DNA from: Dicaeum eximium
Lineage: Eukaryota; Chordata; Aves; Passeriformes; Dicaeidae
Length of the DNA: 64,000 nt
Assembly (NCBI GenBank): GCA_013396995.1
Contig: VWZP01010350.1
Location: forward strand, 120,806-184,805
Reading direction: 5' to 3'
The notes beneath the pieces are model-generated. The model worked only from the letters and a program-made list of their open reading frames with translations. It did no database searches and had not been told where the DNA came from. Both the position numbers and the translations under genes were made by a program. Positions within the stretch are counted from its first letter, which is position 1. Each line of letters begins with the position of its first letter. Shown in pieces: positions 40,001-51,066 of the stretch.

Positions 40001-43000
40001 ATGTGACATCTTAAACATTGTTCTGTGGCAATTAAGAATAAATGCTATTTATGAGAAAATTATTAAAAGTAATTGATATCTACATTTTTTTTAAAAAGTA
40101 GTATTTAAGAATGTAGATGAACTCAGTACATCACCCAAAAAAGAAAATATTTCTCTTACCTTATTTTTTAAATGAGCATTACAGAGACTCCTCTGAGCTA
40201 CACTGTCACACACACAAAAATAAAAATTCAAAGTATGTTTCCAAGGTAGAAACAAAGCAAAAGATAGATTTTTCTGGCATGGTATGGCTATTTTATGCCA
40301 TAATCTGTTCCTAATTTAACTCAGCTGTCTCAGGGAAGATCATTGTAATTGAAAAGTGATTCCTCAGCAAAGAGCTGGAAAAAAAGAGGTACATTTCTAT
40401 ATCATGAAGATGATTTGGGGAGTGTCTAAAGACATTATATAAGACATCCTGAGTAAGTGTATATCCTAGTAAAAATGGACTTAGTATAGATCAAAGAGAA
40501 AGGAACTAAAAGTAAAAAACCATCCTAGTTTAAGAGCAGAATAAGGTAACTACATATATACTCTCCAAAGAGGAAGTAATGTCTGAACAAGGCAAATGAA
40601 ACAAAATATAAACTCTGGCAAGTTAAATGTAAACCCTCAATGAAGCAAACTAAAGGAAAGTGAAGAGCAACATATTAAAGGCATAAAAGCTAATAATAAA
40701 AAGATCTTTCAAAATACATCAGAGGAAAGGATCAAAGCATAAAAGGAGCATCAAGGAAGGTAGACCACAAAAGTAAAATGAACTATTTATATCTGGGTTC
40801 ACTAGAGAAGTGTCAGTGAGATTTTATTACTTGCAGATGAACTATCCTAAACTGAATCACAGCTAGAACAAACTGATACACCAAACATTGCCAACTTCCT
40901 AAGAGCAGATGATATTTGTCCACTAAGTTCCAGGGAAATATGATTAGGATGTTGTTAAAGAAATAGTTATTGAGCATATTCTACAGCTTAACTCAGCAAG
41001 AGGTAGAGAAGGCAAGAAAAGCAGTTCCCCTTTTGGAAACCACAGGAGGTACAGTAAGCCTGTATGGCAAAATTGAAAGCAGCTACAATCAGTGATGGAA
41101 TTAGTAGGCATTTAGGTAACAGTGATTTGGGTAAGAGCTAGGTCTTAACACTTATAAAGATGGCAATCCTTTTAAATTTATTATAAGTTTCTGAAGGACA
41201 TTAGGGAAGAGGGATCAAGTGATTTCCCTCTGCAAAAAGGGTCTTCCAACAACAATTTTATCCAAGTGCTTAGAAGAACCTTGGTTGTTGAAAGAAGGTC
41301 CTTTCACAGATTAACAATACATCAAAAGCAGGTAACACATAATAATATTGGTGAATTTTCACCATGGAGGAATTGTCCAGAGCATCTCAAAAAGACTAGG
41401 CAGACTACAAGTAGATTTAGGTGATAATGTTTGCTGATGATGCCAAATTGCCAATACTACTCAGCTGTAAGGACCATAACATCATTTCTGTATGGAGAAG
41501 AAGGCAAACAACACAAACACAGAATACACAAAACAAGGGAGGAGAGCTTTAACTGTTTTAACAGTGGTGGCTATGACTGAGAGCTTGTAGTTAATGGCAG
41601 AGGAGCAGAAAGCCACAGAAACAAAACATCCCCAGTATCAGCTACTGTGTAAATTCACAATAGATTCACCTAAATTCACCTAGAGTCCTGCATGCAGCTC
41701 TTACTCCACCTCAAAGAAACTACAAAAAGCACAGAGAGGAGCAAAAATCATCAAAGATAAGAAATTATTTTCATACCAGCAGGAATGGAGAGTCTTTAGA
41801 AGCTCAAGCCTTTAAAACCAGATATGGGTAAAAGATTATGAGTAAGAAAAGAGGTGGTTTTCTTTCTCACAATACAAGACCTAGGGGTTTCTCAGTGATT
41901 TTATTGGTTAGTAAGTAAGAGCAGTGTAATGCCTGATGAGGTTAGGGGGTTCACTACCCAAGTGCCAGAGGTGTAAGCTGGTTCAAAAAGGTTTTGAAAA
42001 GTTTATGCCTGTGTATGTATCCTCGAGGCTTTTACACAGGATGGGTCAGACAGAGCAGTTGAGATCCATCAGCTCACCAGGGCAAGGCTGGCTCTCAGCC
42101 TCCTCTGCTCTGCTTCCCTTCCTTATGCACCCACCACCAAAGGTTGAGAAGAGGGTGGGCAAGATAAGGGTGCAGGCTGACCTGGGAAAGCTGTTGTGCA
42201 GCTCCTGAGCCTGGAGGGGACTGTAAGCTCTGTGGGGTATGGCCAGGTATGTGCTGTGTGCTCAGCACAGCTGAGGTAGACATCCAAATAGTGAAATGCC
42301 AAGTGAAGCTTTATGAGTTGATAGACAAATATGGCAAGTGACCCTAAAGGGTAGCTAGCTGTACCCCATGGTTCAGCCATTTGCTCTAGTATATAATGCA
42401 ACTTGACTGAAACTGCAACTGGTAGCTCTGTAACACTAAGAATAAAAATTATACTTTTTTCATTTCCATTTGAGTAAAATCTATGCTCAGCTGAACCAGA
42501 GCCATAAAGTCAAATTCTGATAAATGTAATTCTCAAGATTTACTGCTTCCTGTAAAAATAGTAAGTGCAAGAGATCTCTCTCCACACCCTTTTTTTTTTT
42601 TTTTTCCCCCCATTTTAAGAAGAAACATAAAGAAGCTCCAAGGTATCAGGGACATCAGAATACTGAATATTTTCACAGCACGATTTCTGAAACAGATGTC
42701 TGGCCAAAGCAAAATTCTAATCAGCTTAATCTGTGTATCACATAGGGAATAAACAGTTATCAACACACAAAAGTTCTGGTAATTAGAAATGTTTTATAGG
42801 GCATGCCTGTTCCTTTAATGGCATCTCTATTTAGATCCCCATTAGCACCATACATGTTTCCTATCCACAAACTCTTTTTTCTATATCTGTACTCTTCCAA
42901 AGTCTAATCGAGATTCAACTGGACCTTAAGATGCAGAGCTATGCTTCAGTAAAATAAAACACCAAAAGTATAGCAGCTTTACACGTTTTTCTTCATTTAC

Positions 43001-46000
43001 CCTGCCAGAGAAAATCAAGTAAAAAAATAATCGGCACTGTCACTTGAAGAAAAGAAAGAAAGAGAGAAGAGAGAAATAAAAATACTTTATATGGGCCTTA
43101 GCCAGGAGCATTTTATCCATCAGTGGTAAATGAGTCAGATATGAGTTGGCCAGGAAAAGAGCCGCTTTACCCAAAATCTGAGTTTAAAGTGAGTCATCTC
43201 ACTCCAACACCAATATATCCTCCAACATAACTGGCCAGAGTTTCCTGCACAGAGACTTTTGCTGCTGCTCTTCATCTGGAGGCCTGACCATCCAGACCTG
43301 AAGTCGACAGGATCTCTGCCATTGAATCAGTGAAACAGGCTTGGAGTTGCAGGCCAGAACTATCAGCCTGGCTGACCCTGGTAGGAATTAAGAGGAAGCA
43401 AATTGACTCCTGGGGTAATGAAGGAACCTTTCAGGCTGCCCTGTCAGCCACGGTGCTTCCTGTTCTGCTCCCACCCTACCTGCCAGAAGCAACTTTCCTA
43501 AATGAACACTCAGTGCAAAAGCTTGCAACAGGTCCTTGGAAGGTGACCCCCATCTACACCAGCAGGAGGAAGGTCACACCTTCTAACAGAGCTTGAAACC
43601 CCACATGGCTCCTCACATCCCTGCTGCCTCTGTTTGCCATAGGAAGTGCCTGGAGAAGGGGCATTGCATACATGGTCCTTTACTACAACAAACATTAAAA
43701 AACATGAAAAAGCATGGCTGAACTCCTCTCTACATTACTGCTGTTCATGTTGGCATGTACTTATTAAATGGATGCTGTGCTTATGTGAAATGAAGTAAAT
43801 TATACAGAACCCAAAGCATGCAATGTCACAGACTCACTCCCTGGACATTTCATGATGGATTTTCATTCACACTCAAAGTGCAGGCAGGTCCTCTGAGATC
43901 TCCCAACAGCTGAGGGCCCTCAAAATCCAACTTTCAGGGGGATCACTTTTGATTCCATATTGTTCCTTGCATTCATCAGGAAGAAAACAAAGAAAATGAT
44001 GCTCAGAAGCCTCAGAAAACCTAATTATCAATTTTGGTCCAGTGGGACAGCATTTTTCATGTCCTGTCACTCTCTGATGGCAACTTGGCTTCATGTGACT
44101 TCTTTGAGGACTACAAATGTTGGAAGAGATTTCAGGATGCATGCGTGCGTAGGCTTTTTTTTTTTTTTTTGTTCTGCTGACAAATGTCTGCAGCACCACA
44201 GAAGATATTCCAAACAAAGTCATTTTTCCACAAAACAATTCATCACAATGGATTCATCCCTGCAAGAGTCCAGAACTGATGAAGTGTAATGAATCTGGCA
44301 GCCACATGAATTCCACTTCTGTACATTTCAGTACATCAATTTTTTTGCCATGATTCTCAGCACTGCCCTGAAATTCTGTTTTCAGAATGGGTGGAAACTG
44401 TCACAGGTTATCAGCTGGTAGATAATAAGTACAGTAATTAAGTGCAGTGTTACTCAAAGGGTTATTTTGTTCAAATCATGTAGGAGTAGCAGTTGCTCAT
44501 GGTAGTTGTAGTTTTGAGTGGAGGCACATAAAAAATAAAATTTTTGGTTATTCTCAGCAATGTAAAAATACACAAAATTAACCATGCCCTTTTCCAGACA
44601 ATTTATAGCTTTAATTTGCTTGACTGTGTTATTTCCAATACTTTAACTAAAATTATTTATATTTCAGAGCTATGCAAACACAAGTGGGAATTTTTCTGTC
44701 CATAGCTAGCAGCATTGTCTTGTAACTGTCAGAAACTTGTATGGAAAATTACATTATTCCTTAGCTGAGCACTGATTACCACAGTCACAAATCTAAAATA
44801 CATCTTGTGTTCATCATGTATTCTTCTCTAAGCTTTTATGAAGTTGTCTGCAATAATCCTAGCACAAGAATAGCCATGGCATATTAAAATATAATTACAA
44901 TTGGAAAGGTAATTATGAAAATACTGTGAACTTTACTAGCTAGCTCTACTCCCTATGTGTCCCTTTGAGCCATGCCTCAATTCTTTGACAGATGAGTGTT
45001 GCCACTTTTGTGAGGGATGTTCACTGCCAAACACATCCATAGCTTTGAGCATTGCACTATTCCCCTGGGTGCCTATCAGTTCAGTTCTGATTAAAAGACA
45101 CATCACAGGAGGAAATAACCGAAGCAACTAAGAAGCAGTCACAATGTAGGAGCCATGGATCTTTCTGGCTCCACTCCCACCACTGCTGTCCCTACCCACA
45201 GCTCCCTCCTTTCTCTACTGTTGTTCCACAGCCTGATGAGCTGATGAGTCTCCTTATAAGGCTTTTTTCATCTTTCCTCCTCCCTCCCCTGTTTTCTGTG
45301 TATGATGGAACCCAAGTGGTTCCACTACATTTTGTGTCTTTCTCTACTGGTGAAGACCAGGAATGTTTGTCCTTAAAACAAAAAAATAGGAAACTCCAAA
45401 AACTTCTGCAGCGGCTTTTCTGATTATAGATGGCACAATATTCAGTGGCTGCTGTGTTTTTTACATGTGTAACAGGCAAAACACACAGTAGCATTTACTA
45501 CATAATTTTCTTAATTTGCAAGTTGAAAGAAATCTTCATTAACATAAAAAGCTGATGACAAGCTGGAAAAACCAGCATTCTCGTTCTTTGGTGGTGTACC
45601 TACATCTTAGTACATAGAAAATATTGGCCCTAATCCTGGTCAGGATAGCATTAAGTTTTATACTGGCACTGCTCACGTTTCTTCCAGGGAAGTAACTTTT
45701 AATGCCTGTCTAATAATTTAAGTCCATCATTATTAAATTCATCTGGCTGTTTGTTGAACGCCTTCCTAGAAAATTAAAACTAAAAGAGATTTGAAAAGCT
45801 TCTAATGAGAAGAATATGGTTGACTACACTTGACCATGTCTATTTACCTCATATGGATATCGCACTTTTTATGAAGTAGCAAGAATTAGACATGGGAAGA
45901 AAACATGGTTCTTGTAATAATCATGAACTTTAGCACAGAAATAAAGATACCAAACCCAAAAAACTACTAATATCTCAGCTTCCAGTGGCTAAGTGAGAGA

Positions 46001-46137
46001 ACTGAAATCCAGGGATGAAAAATTCCAGGTATCTCAATTAGCAGATAATTTTGAAACAACCCTTAATCTTCCTTTCTTCTTCATTTTACTTGGCTTGAGT
46101 GAAAGCCTTGTTGTCTGTAATATTTTCATGCACTTAC
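37038..46137 (-). other. HDAC9: HDAC9 last intron (9,100 nt)
   Basis: GT-AG intron between the GGTAAGTG donor and the TTTTTACAG acceptor. It holds an eroded CR1/L3-like LINE at about 40600-42020 in opposite orientation to the gene, a GC-richer patch at about 38370-38640, a T/C homopolymer at about 42590-42610, a GA-rich tract at 43045-43076 and a T-run at about 44155-44170. I see no other gene in it. Confidence 0.9.
40600..42020 (+). mobile_element. Very old CR1/L3-like LINE relic
   Basis: A 1.4-kb A-rich tract without useful open frames resembles the 3' half of an ancient CR1/L3-type LINE. On the plus strand, at about 41420-41455, a frame reads VMFADDAKL, matching the reverse-transcriptase F/Y-A-D-D motif. 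Further on, about 41690-41800, the nucleotide order (CTGCATGCAGCTCTTACTCC, then caaagaaactacaaaaagca, then aggaatggagagtctttaga) follows the conserved 3' part of such elements. Decay is far stronger than in the CR1 copy at 5.9 kb. The element runs antisense to HDAC9. The limits and family are approximate and need a RepeatMasker search. Confidence 0.6.
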
Positions 46138-46291
46138 CCGCTGCCTTCCTGAGGAATACACTGCTCAACATCCACTGAAAGAGAGGCCATAGCTGATACT
46201 GTTTCTGTCTCCTCCCTTTCTTGCTTCTGAGACTCAGCCAGAGCACAATCCACTGGCACAGAGTATGGCTCCACTGACTTCCAGTACTTGC
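46138..46291 (-). CDS. HDAC9: HDAC9 penultimate coding exon, C-terminal export-signal region
   Basis: This 154-nt exon completes a Ser codon, encodes 50 residues from KYWKSVEPYSVPVDCALAES to DVEQCIPQEGS, and ends with GG of a split Gly codon. KYWKSV followed by an E-E-T-E-T-V-S-A-M-A-S-L-S-V-D-V segment is the class IIa C-terminal tail. In HDAC4 and HDAC5 the equivalent segment is a CRM1-dependent nuclear export signal, so it probably helps move the protein out of the nucleus when 14-3-3 proteins bind the phosphorylated N-terminal half. The acceptor is TTTTCCTTAG and the donor GTAAGTG. The stretch between KYWKSV and CALA differs clearly from the human sequence as I remember it, whereas the export-like part is conserved. 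Open frames in the other phase overlap the exon and are not real. Confidence 0.96.
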
Positions 46292-47187
46292 CTAAGGAAA
46301 ACACACATAATAATTTATGGGAATTTTAGCTAGCATGGTGGTACAAGAACAGTAATCACTTAGTTCAACACTGAGTGATTATAGTTTAAAATCTCTGTGG
46401 TGTAAGCAGTACAGTTGAAATTTCAGACTGCAGTGAAGAGGTCTATTTCTGAACCTAAGAATGCCAAGTTGGAAAGTGCTTTCATTCCAAGAGCTGTGTC
46501 ACACCCTTCCCCAGAAGGTAATAAACTAGAGGAGTAACACACAGGCTAATGAACACAGATTGTCAGGAAGGCTATTGGCTTTATCTACACAAGGTGATGG
46601 GAGTTCAGAGCAGAGTTAATATCTAGAAGCTCTGATATGGCACACAGTTGATGCAGAGACAGCAAAATATAGAAAAATGTACATCGCTGTACAAAGTGCT
46701 CACACAGCACAGCACTGTCTTGAAAAGGAAAGAAGTCAGAAATGCCAGCTCAGACTGAAGTGGTGTTGCCAGAACAATCAGGTTTGTTAGTCCTGGATGT
46801 TCTTTCTCCTCCAACCTCAGGGCGTATACTAGAACAATAATTTAGTTAAAACTTTCATATATGAACTGGCTGCTGCTGGAGAGCTGCCAGGTATCATAAG
46901 GGATAGAGCTTTCTGGTCTGCTATGTAAGAATACAGCAGTGCATTAAAAGCATGAGTGTTTTCAGATTTCTGCCTGCAACAGAAGAAGTTCATCAAACAA
47001 TGCAAAAAATAATGGCAGGTGACTCATCCTAAACGTATAAAATGATCTGCTACTGCACGGCTGTTAAGAAACAGTTTGATTATTGGAAATCACATGAACA
47101 AGTATGAATTTACATACATATTTCTTGACAGTCCAGTGAAACACTGAGCACTCACTAATTGCCAGGTGGATGACACCTAAGAATTAG

Positions 47188-47473
47188 GAGATTTGAGAAG
47201 TCTGTGAGCTCTGGACCAGAGCTTACTCAGTGTTTAGCAAGAAGCTTTCAGCAGCTGCTGCAGAGGTTGGATCAGGGTACCTATCTGAGAATTAGACAGA
47301 GGGTTTCAACAGTGAAAGAGAGGGGATCAAGCAGGGGACCTTTCCAAGGACTAAAAGGAGGATTTTGGCAGCTGGGCAGCAGGCTGAGCTGAGGTGCTTA
47401 TCCAGAGGGTAGCTGGAGGCTTTGACAGCTGGGAGGCCAGGCCAGCAGTGGTGCTGCCTGTGCTGCAGAAAGG
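47188..47473. repeat. Degenerate tandem repeat, 58-bp period, about five units
   Basis: Units start at 47242, 47300, 47358 and 47416, each exactly 58 nt. An earlier, 54-nt unit starts at 47188. Shared unit features are a GAGG/AAGC-TTT start, a CAGCTG- or CAG-like core about 10 nt in, and an ATC- or CTTATC-like segment near position 40. Divergence between units is high, so this is an old minisatellite. A period of 58 does not preserve a reading frame, which argues against coding. It lies within an HDAC9 intron. Confidence 0.7.
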
Positions 47474-50400
47474 CTGCTGAAAACACCCTCTTTGGTAACA
47501 CAGCTCTCAACACAGTTTCAGGCTTTTGAAAGGATGAACTTTTCCCTCCAGTGAGAAAGCAGCTGTCAATAAAGACTGAAAATGTCTTTATTCAAAAACA
47601 TCATTGCAAGATGAAAGCCCAAGTCAATCTTCAAGAACAACCAGTGAGCATGGCCGGAGTGTTTCTTTGAACTATAATAGTGTGCACGTTTGAGTAGTTA
47701 GCAGAATCTTTAAATAACAGGGACCTTCTGGGGATAAAATGTAAAGTGTATTAAGTATCCTACAAAGTTGAGATTAAGTGTTAGGAGGTTGGCTTTGCTC
47801 CAAAAACATGAAAGACAGAGCTAAAAAGTTATGTATATAACAGTAGGCTCAATGATTGGAGCCTGGTAAATTTTATAAAAACAAGACAAAAATATTTTCT
47901 ATTATTACTGTGCTCAGAGACCATATTCTCTATTCATTAAAAAATACACTAAAAACAAACAAAAAAGTTATATGAGCATTCCACAGTGTTCTCACAGATC
48001 CTATGTACAAAAGTCAGTCTTTGCAATATACACTCAATTCAAACCCTATAATTTATGAGCTAAATGCTCACAGAGTGGGTGGGGTTTTTGTTGCAGAAAC
48101 AGATGTGCAAGAAAATCAAATCTGTTGGCATGGGAATAATACCCCCTCTTGCCTATAAAAGAAATGAACCCATGTTCACTGCTGGAGTTTTCAAGGGCTT
48201 TTATTCATAAAATAAAATATTAGTACCCAGCTACCACTGTGTTGCTCTCCTGCAGCAACAATAAAACAGCATCAGTGAGGATTGCTACATCACATTCGTT
48301 CATTCACACACAGGCTTGCACACCAGCTGAATCCTGACTTTCTTGTAACATTAAAACTCAGGGCCAATTCAAGCATATTAGTGGGCTCTCTGCACCCATT
48401 TAACTGCCCTTCACTCCCAAGCGATGGGTGGTGTGTTTTGTTTCCCCACACTGTGGGCTGTGCTATGAGAGGGGCTTCAGCAGCAGGGAGAGCAGAGTCA
48501 GACCAGGAGGCAGGTGGCAGCCCAAATGCTGCAGTGGAGGGTCCTGGAGAAAGGAACTACCTGGCAGGGTGTTTGTGGTTTGTGGGGGGAAATGTTTAAG
48601 CATTCACAGTTAGAAATAGCATCCAGGTAGCAGTCAGTACCTCATGCAAAGAGGGCTCTGTGATACTTGTGAAAAAGCAATGATAGGTTTTTCTTTAAAA
48701 CTGGAAAACTGTATTTACAAACACATTGGGTAAGCAGAAGAGCTTTGAAAGCTTATTTTTATCCAGGAAAACATTTATTTGCTGTACACAAAATATACAG
48801 GCCTTGAATGCATGTTCAGCCAAAAGATTTGCAGGCAAAGAGTTCTGGAATGGGGAGCCAATGGAATACAGCACACAGCTGCCAAGAAGCTTTGTTAGGA
48901 GGTATGCTGTGGATTGACAATTAAAATAAGTAAAAAAGCATTGGTCTCAAACCACTCCAATCTCTGAAAATGCCATTTCTACTGTGCTGTACTGGAATGT
49001 GAAATTCTACCAGTGCTGTTACATTCATTGAGAAGAACTTGGTGGAGCTCAAGGGAAAGAATGAAGCATACTGCTGGTTTCATTCATACAAAACATGAGC
49101 AATCATGGGTTGCAAGAAAAAACAATCAAGCCAAATCAGTCTGCTAGGTATGCTTTGGCTTTCAGCATGAAAATGTGCTTAAGCCTCCCTCAAAGATTTC
49201 CGTGAGCACTGACCAGGAAATAATAAAAGGGAATGTTTCTGTCACTCCTATAGGCATTTGCAATTGCCTTTCATAGATTTGGACATGCTGTAGTGTGGCT
49301 TGCTTAAAAAACAATGTTTGGGGTTGGTATTCTGCTATTGAACAGGACTGTTTAGAAATAGCCTATTACATGGGTGTGGGAACTACTAATTCCCAATTTA
49401 TTACATTTTCAAAGGAGCTTTGGATCACTGTCAATACAAAACATTTATAGAAATTCTATTCTAGTCGGAAAAAAGTTGTCTCTTAGTTTGTAAGTATTGT
49501 AGCTCCAAGGTTTTGCAAAAAGCACAGAGGAGGGGCTTATTTGGTATAAAATGTTGCTAATATTAATTTTGAAAGTTGGATCACAGAAATACAAACCCGA
49601 TATCCAAAGGCAATGCCATGATCCAAACAAATCAGGCTTTCTCAGTACCTCTTGAGGTGCTACTCAACAGCCTAATGCTTTTTAGCCATCATTTGTGTGT
49701 AATCCTACTCTTCTGTTTGTCTGTTTCTCAATTCACCTTTTTTTTTGTGTTTCAGTCAATTTTCCATTACATACATGTTTTATTTCAAATAGAATTGCAT
49801 CTCTTTTCCTTGTGTCTGTGGTCTGTGTGTAGCATTCTGCCCTTATTAGCATTTGCAAATCTGTTCTACCTTGCACAGCACATGAATCCCCTTAACCTGC
49901 TGATTCTTTCCAGATCATTAACAGATTATTAGCAGGGAGTTTTAACTCATGAGCTACCTGGGGACATACCACTCAGCACAAAGGACTTACTGGAATATGT
50001 TATATACAGCTGACTTAATTAGAGCTTTTCCATATCTAGGTTTCTACTGAATATGCATGATGAATTATATACCTACAATGAATTTTCTTTGTCACTTTGC
50101 TACTAAAATCAGATGGAGAACCACTGATACACTGATCACTGCATGAACAGTGAATTGGGCTTGGTGTCTCTTTTAAAAACTGCATTTATTTTATGTAGAT
50201 GAATCCCAGCCACTTGTGGTTCATCTCAAATGAAGGAAAACATTTGTCATTCATTTGTTATTCTAAAGGAGCCAGCAAACAGTAGAAGTCAGGAAGCTCC
50301 CACTGGCTCAGTAAAATGGCAGAAACCAGAAGATTAGAGAATTTAAGGGATGTGTGCTCAGTTGGACTAAAGCAATTGATGGCATAAAGTTCTTCAGCGA

Positions 50401-50913
50401 GCAAATGCCCTAAAGCATCTGGGTTGTTAAGGGTTGGGGTCAAAGCACACAAGTGAAGCCATAATGTACCCTCGTCTCAGAAACAATAAAATAATGTAAT
50501 TTTTAGCACTGTTCCATAGATCAGTGCCCATTTGGAGCTTTTTAGCTTTATCTCAAGCTCCCATGAATCTCAAAGTGAGTACCTTGTAAAGGGCTGCAAA
50601 AACAGAATCTGACAAACTATTCGTTACAGCTCTAGTTTACCTGTCTGCTCCTGTCCCTCACTGACAAACACCTATTTCATCCAAGCTGCTCTGGAATGAA
50701 AAGATTTGGGAATATTCAGGAATCAGAAATGTTTAAACATAGTTAATGGGTTACTTTTTCAAGGCTAAATACATGACAGAAACAAGAGATGCTGAAGAAA
50801 CAAAAATAAAAGCATATATATATATACACATAAATATTAGACAAAGCATGTCAATTTATATATAAAACATTTTCCCACTCTTTTATCTGAAACAGTAATG
50901 TCTATGACATCAA

Positions 50914-50981
50914 TTAATACGAAAAAATAACCCAAATAACCCCAAACCCACTAACCCACCAACTCAAACTGAGAAACATAC
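50914..50981 (-). CDS. HDAC9: Possible alternative HDAC9 C-terminus by reading through the donor
   Basis: Reading past the donor after EIQ gives S, then MFLSLSWWVSGFGVIWVIFS and Y, and a TAA stop at 50916-50914. From memory, the shorter human HDAC9 protein also ends by continuing from EIQS into a short intron-encoded tail that begins with Met, so a transcript ending inside this intron is plausible here. The bird tail would be longer (22 residues after EIQ) and more hydrophobic. The first canonical minus-strand AATAAA I noted downstream is at 50190-50185, about 0.7 kb past the stop. The tail could equally be untranslated intron. The open frame is seen directly; its use is inferred. Confidence 0.4.
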
Positions 50982-51066
50982 TTTGAATTTCAGTGGTCTT
51001 TTTTAAAGAAGCTATTGCATTCATATTGGGGATTTGGTGCACAATATCTTCCGGGAGAGGCTCCAG
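50982..51066 (-). CDS. HDAC9: HDAC9 internal coding exon after the deacetylase domain
   Basis: This 85-nt exon encodes 28 residues starting LEPLPEDIVHQIPNMN and ending TTEIQ, plus the first base of a Ser codon. It continues directly from NALLGNE of the previous exon, and the combined wording (GNELEPL, then a P-N-M-N-A segment and EIQS) is the known post-catalytic sequence of HDAC9. The acceptor is TTCTTTCAG and the donor GTATGT. The incoming phase is 0 and the outgoing phase 1, matching the next exon, which begins GC to give AGC. In class IIa enzymes this part packs against the deacetylase fold and links it to the C-terminal tail. If the donor is not used, translation runs on into the intron and stops at 50914; see the separate entry. 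Confidence 0.97.

Larger units (their letters stand above)
46292..50981 (-). other. HDAC9: HDAC9 intron (4,690 nt)
   Basis: GT-AG intron from GTATGT to TTTTCCTTAG. It contains the degenerate 58-bp tandem repeat at 47188-47473, a short (TA)n run near 50815-50828 and the possible intron-encoded alternative C-terminus at its 5' end. No other coding content is recognisable. Confidence 0.9.

Noticed and set aside
46034..46246. 70-codon minus-strand open frame overlapping the HDAC9 exon
   Set aside because: It is in a different phase from the KYWKSV frame, so it is a shadow of the real exon.
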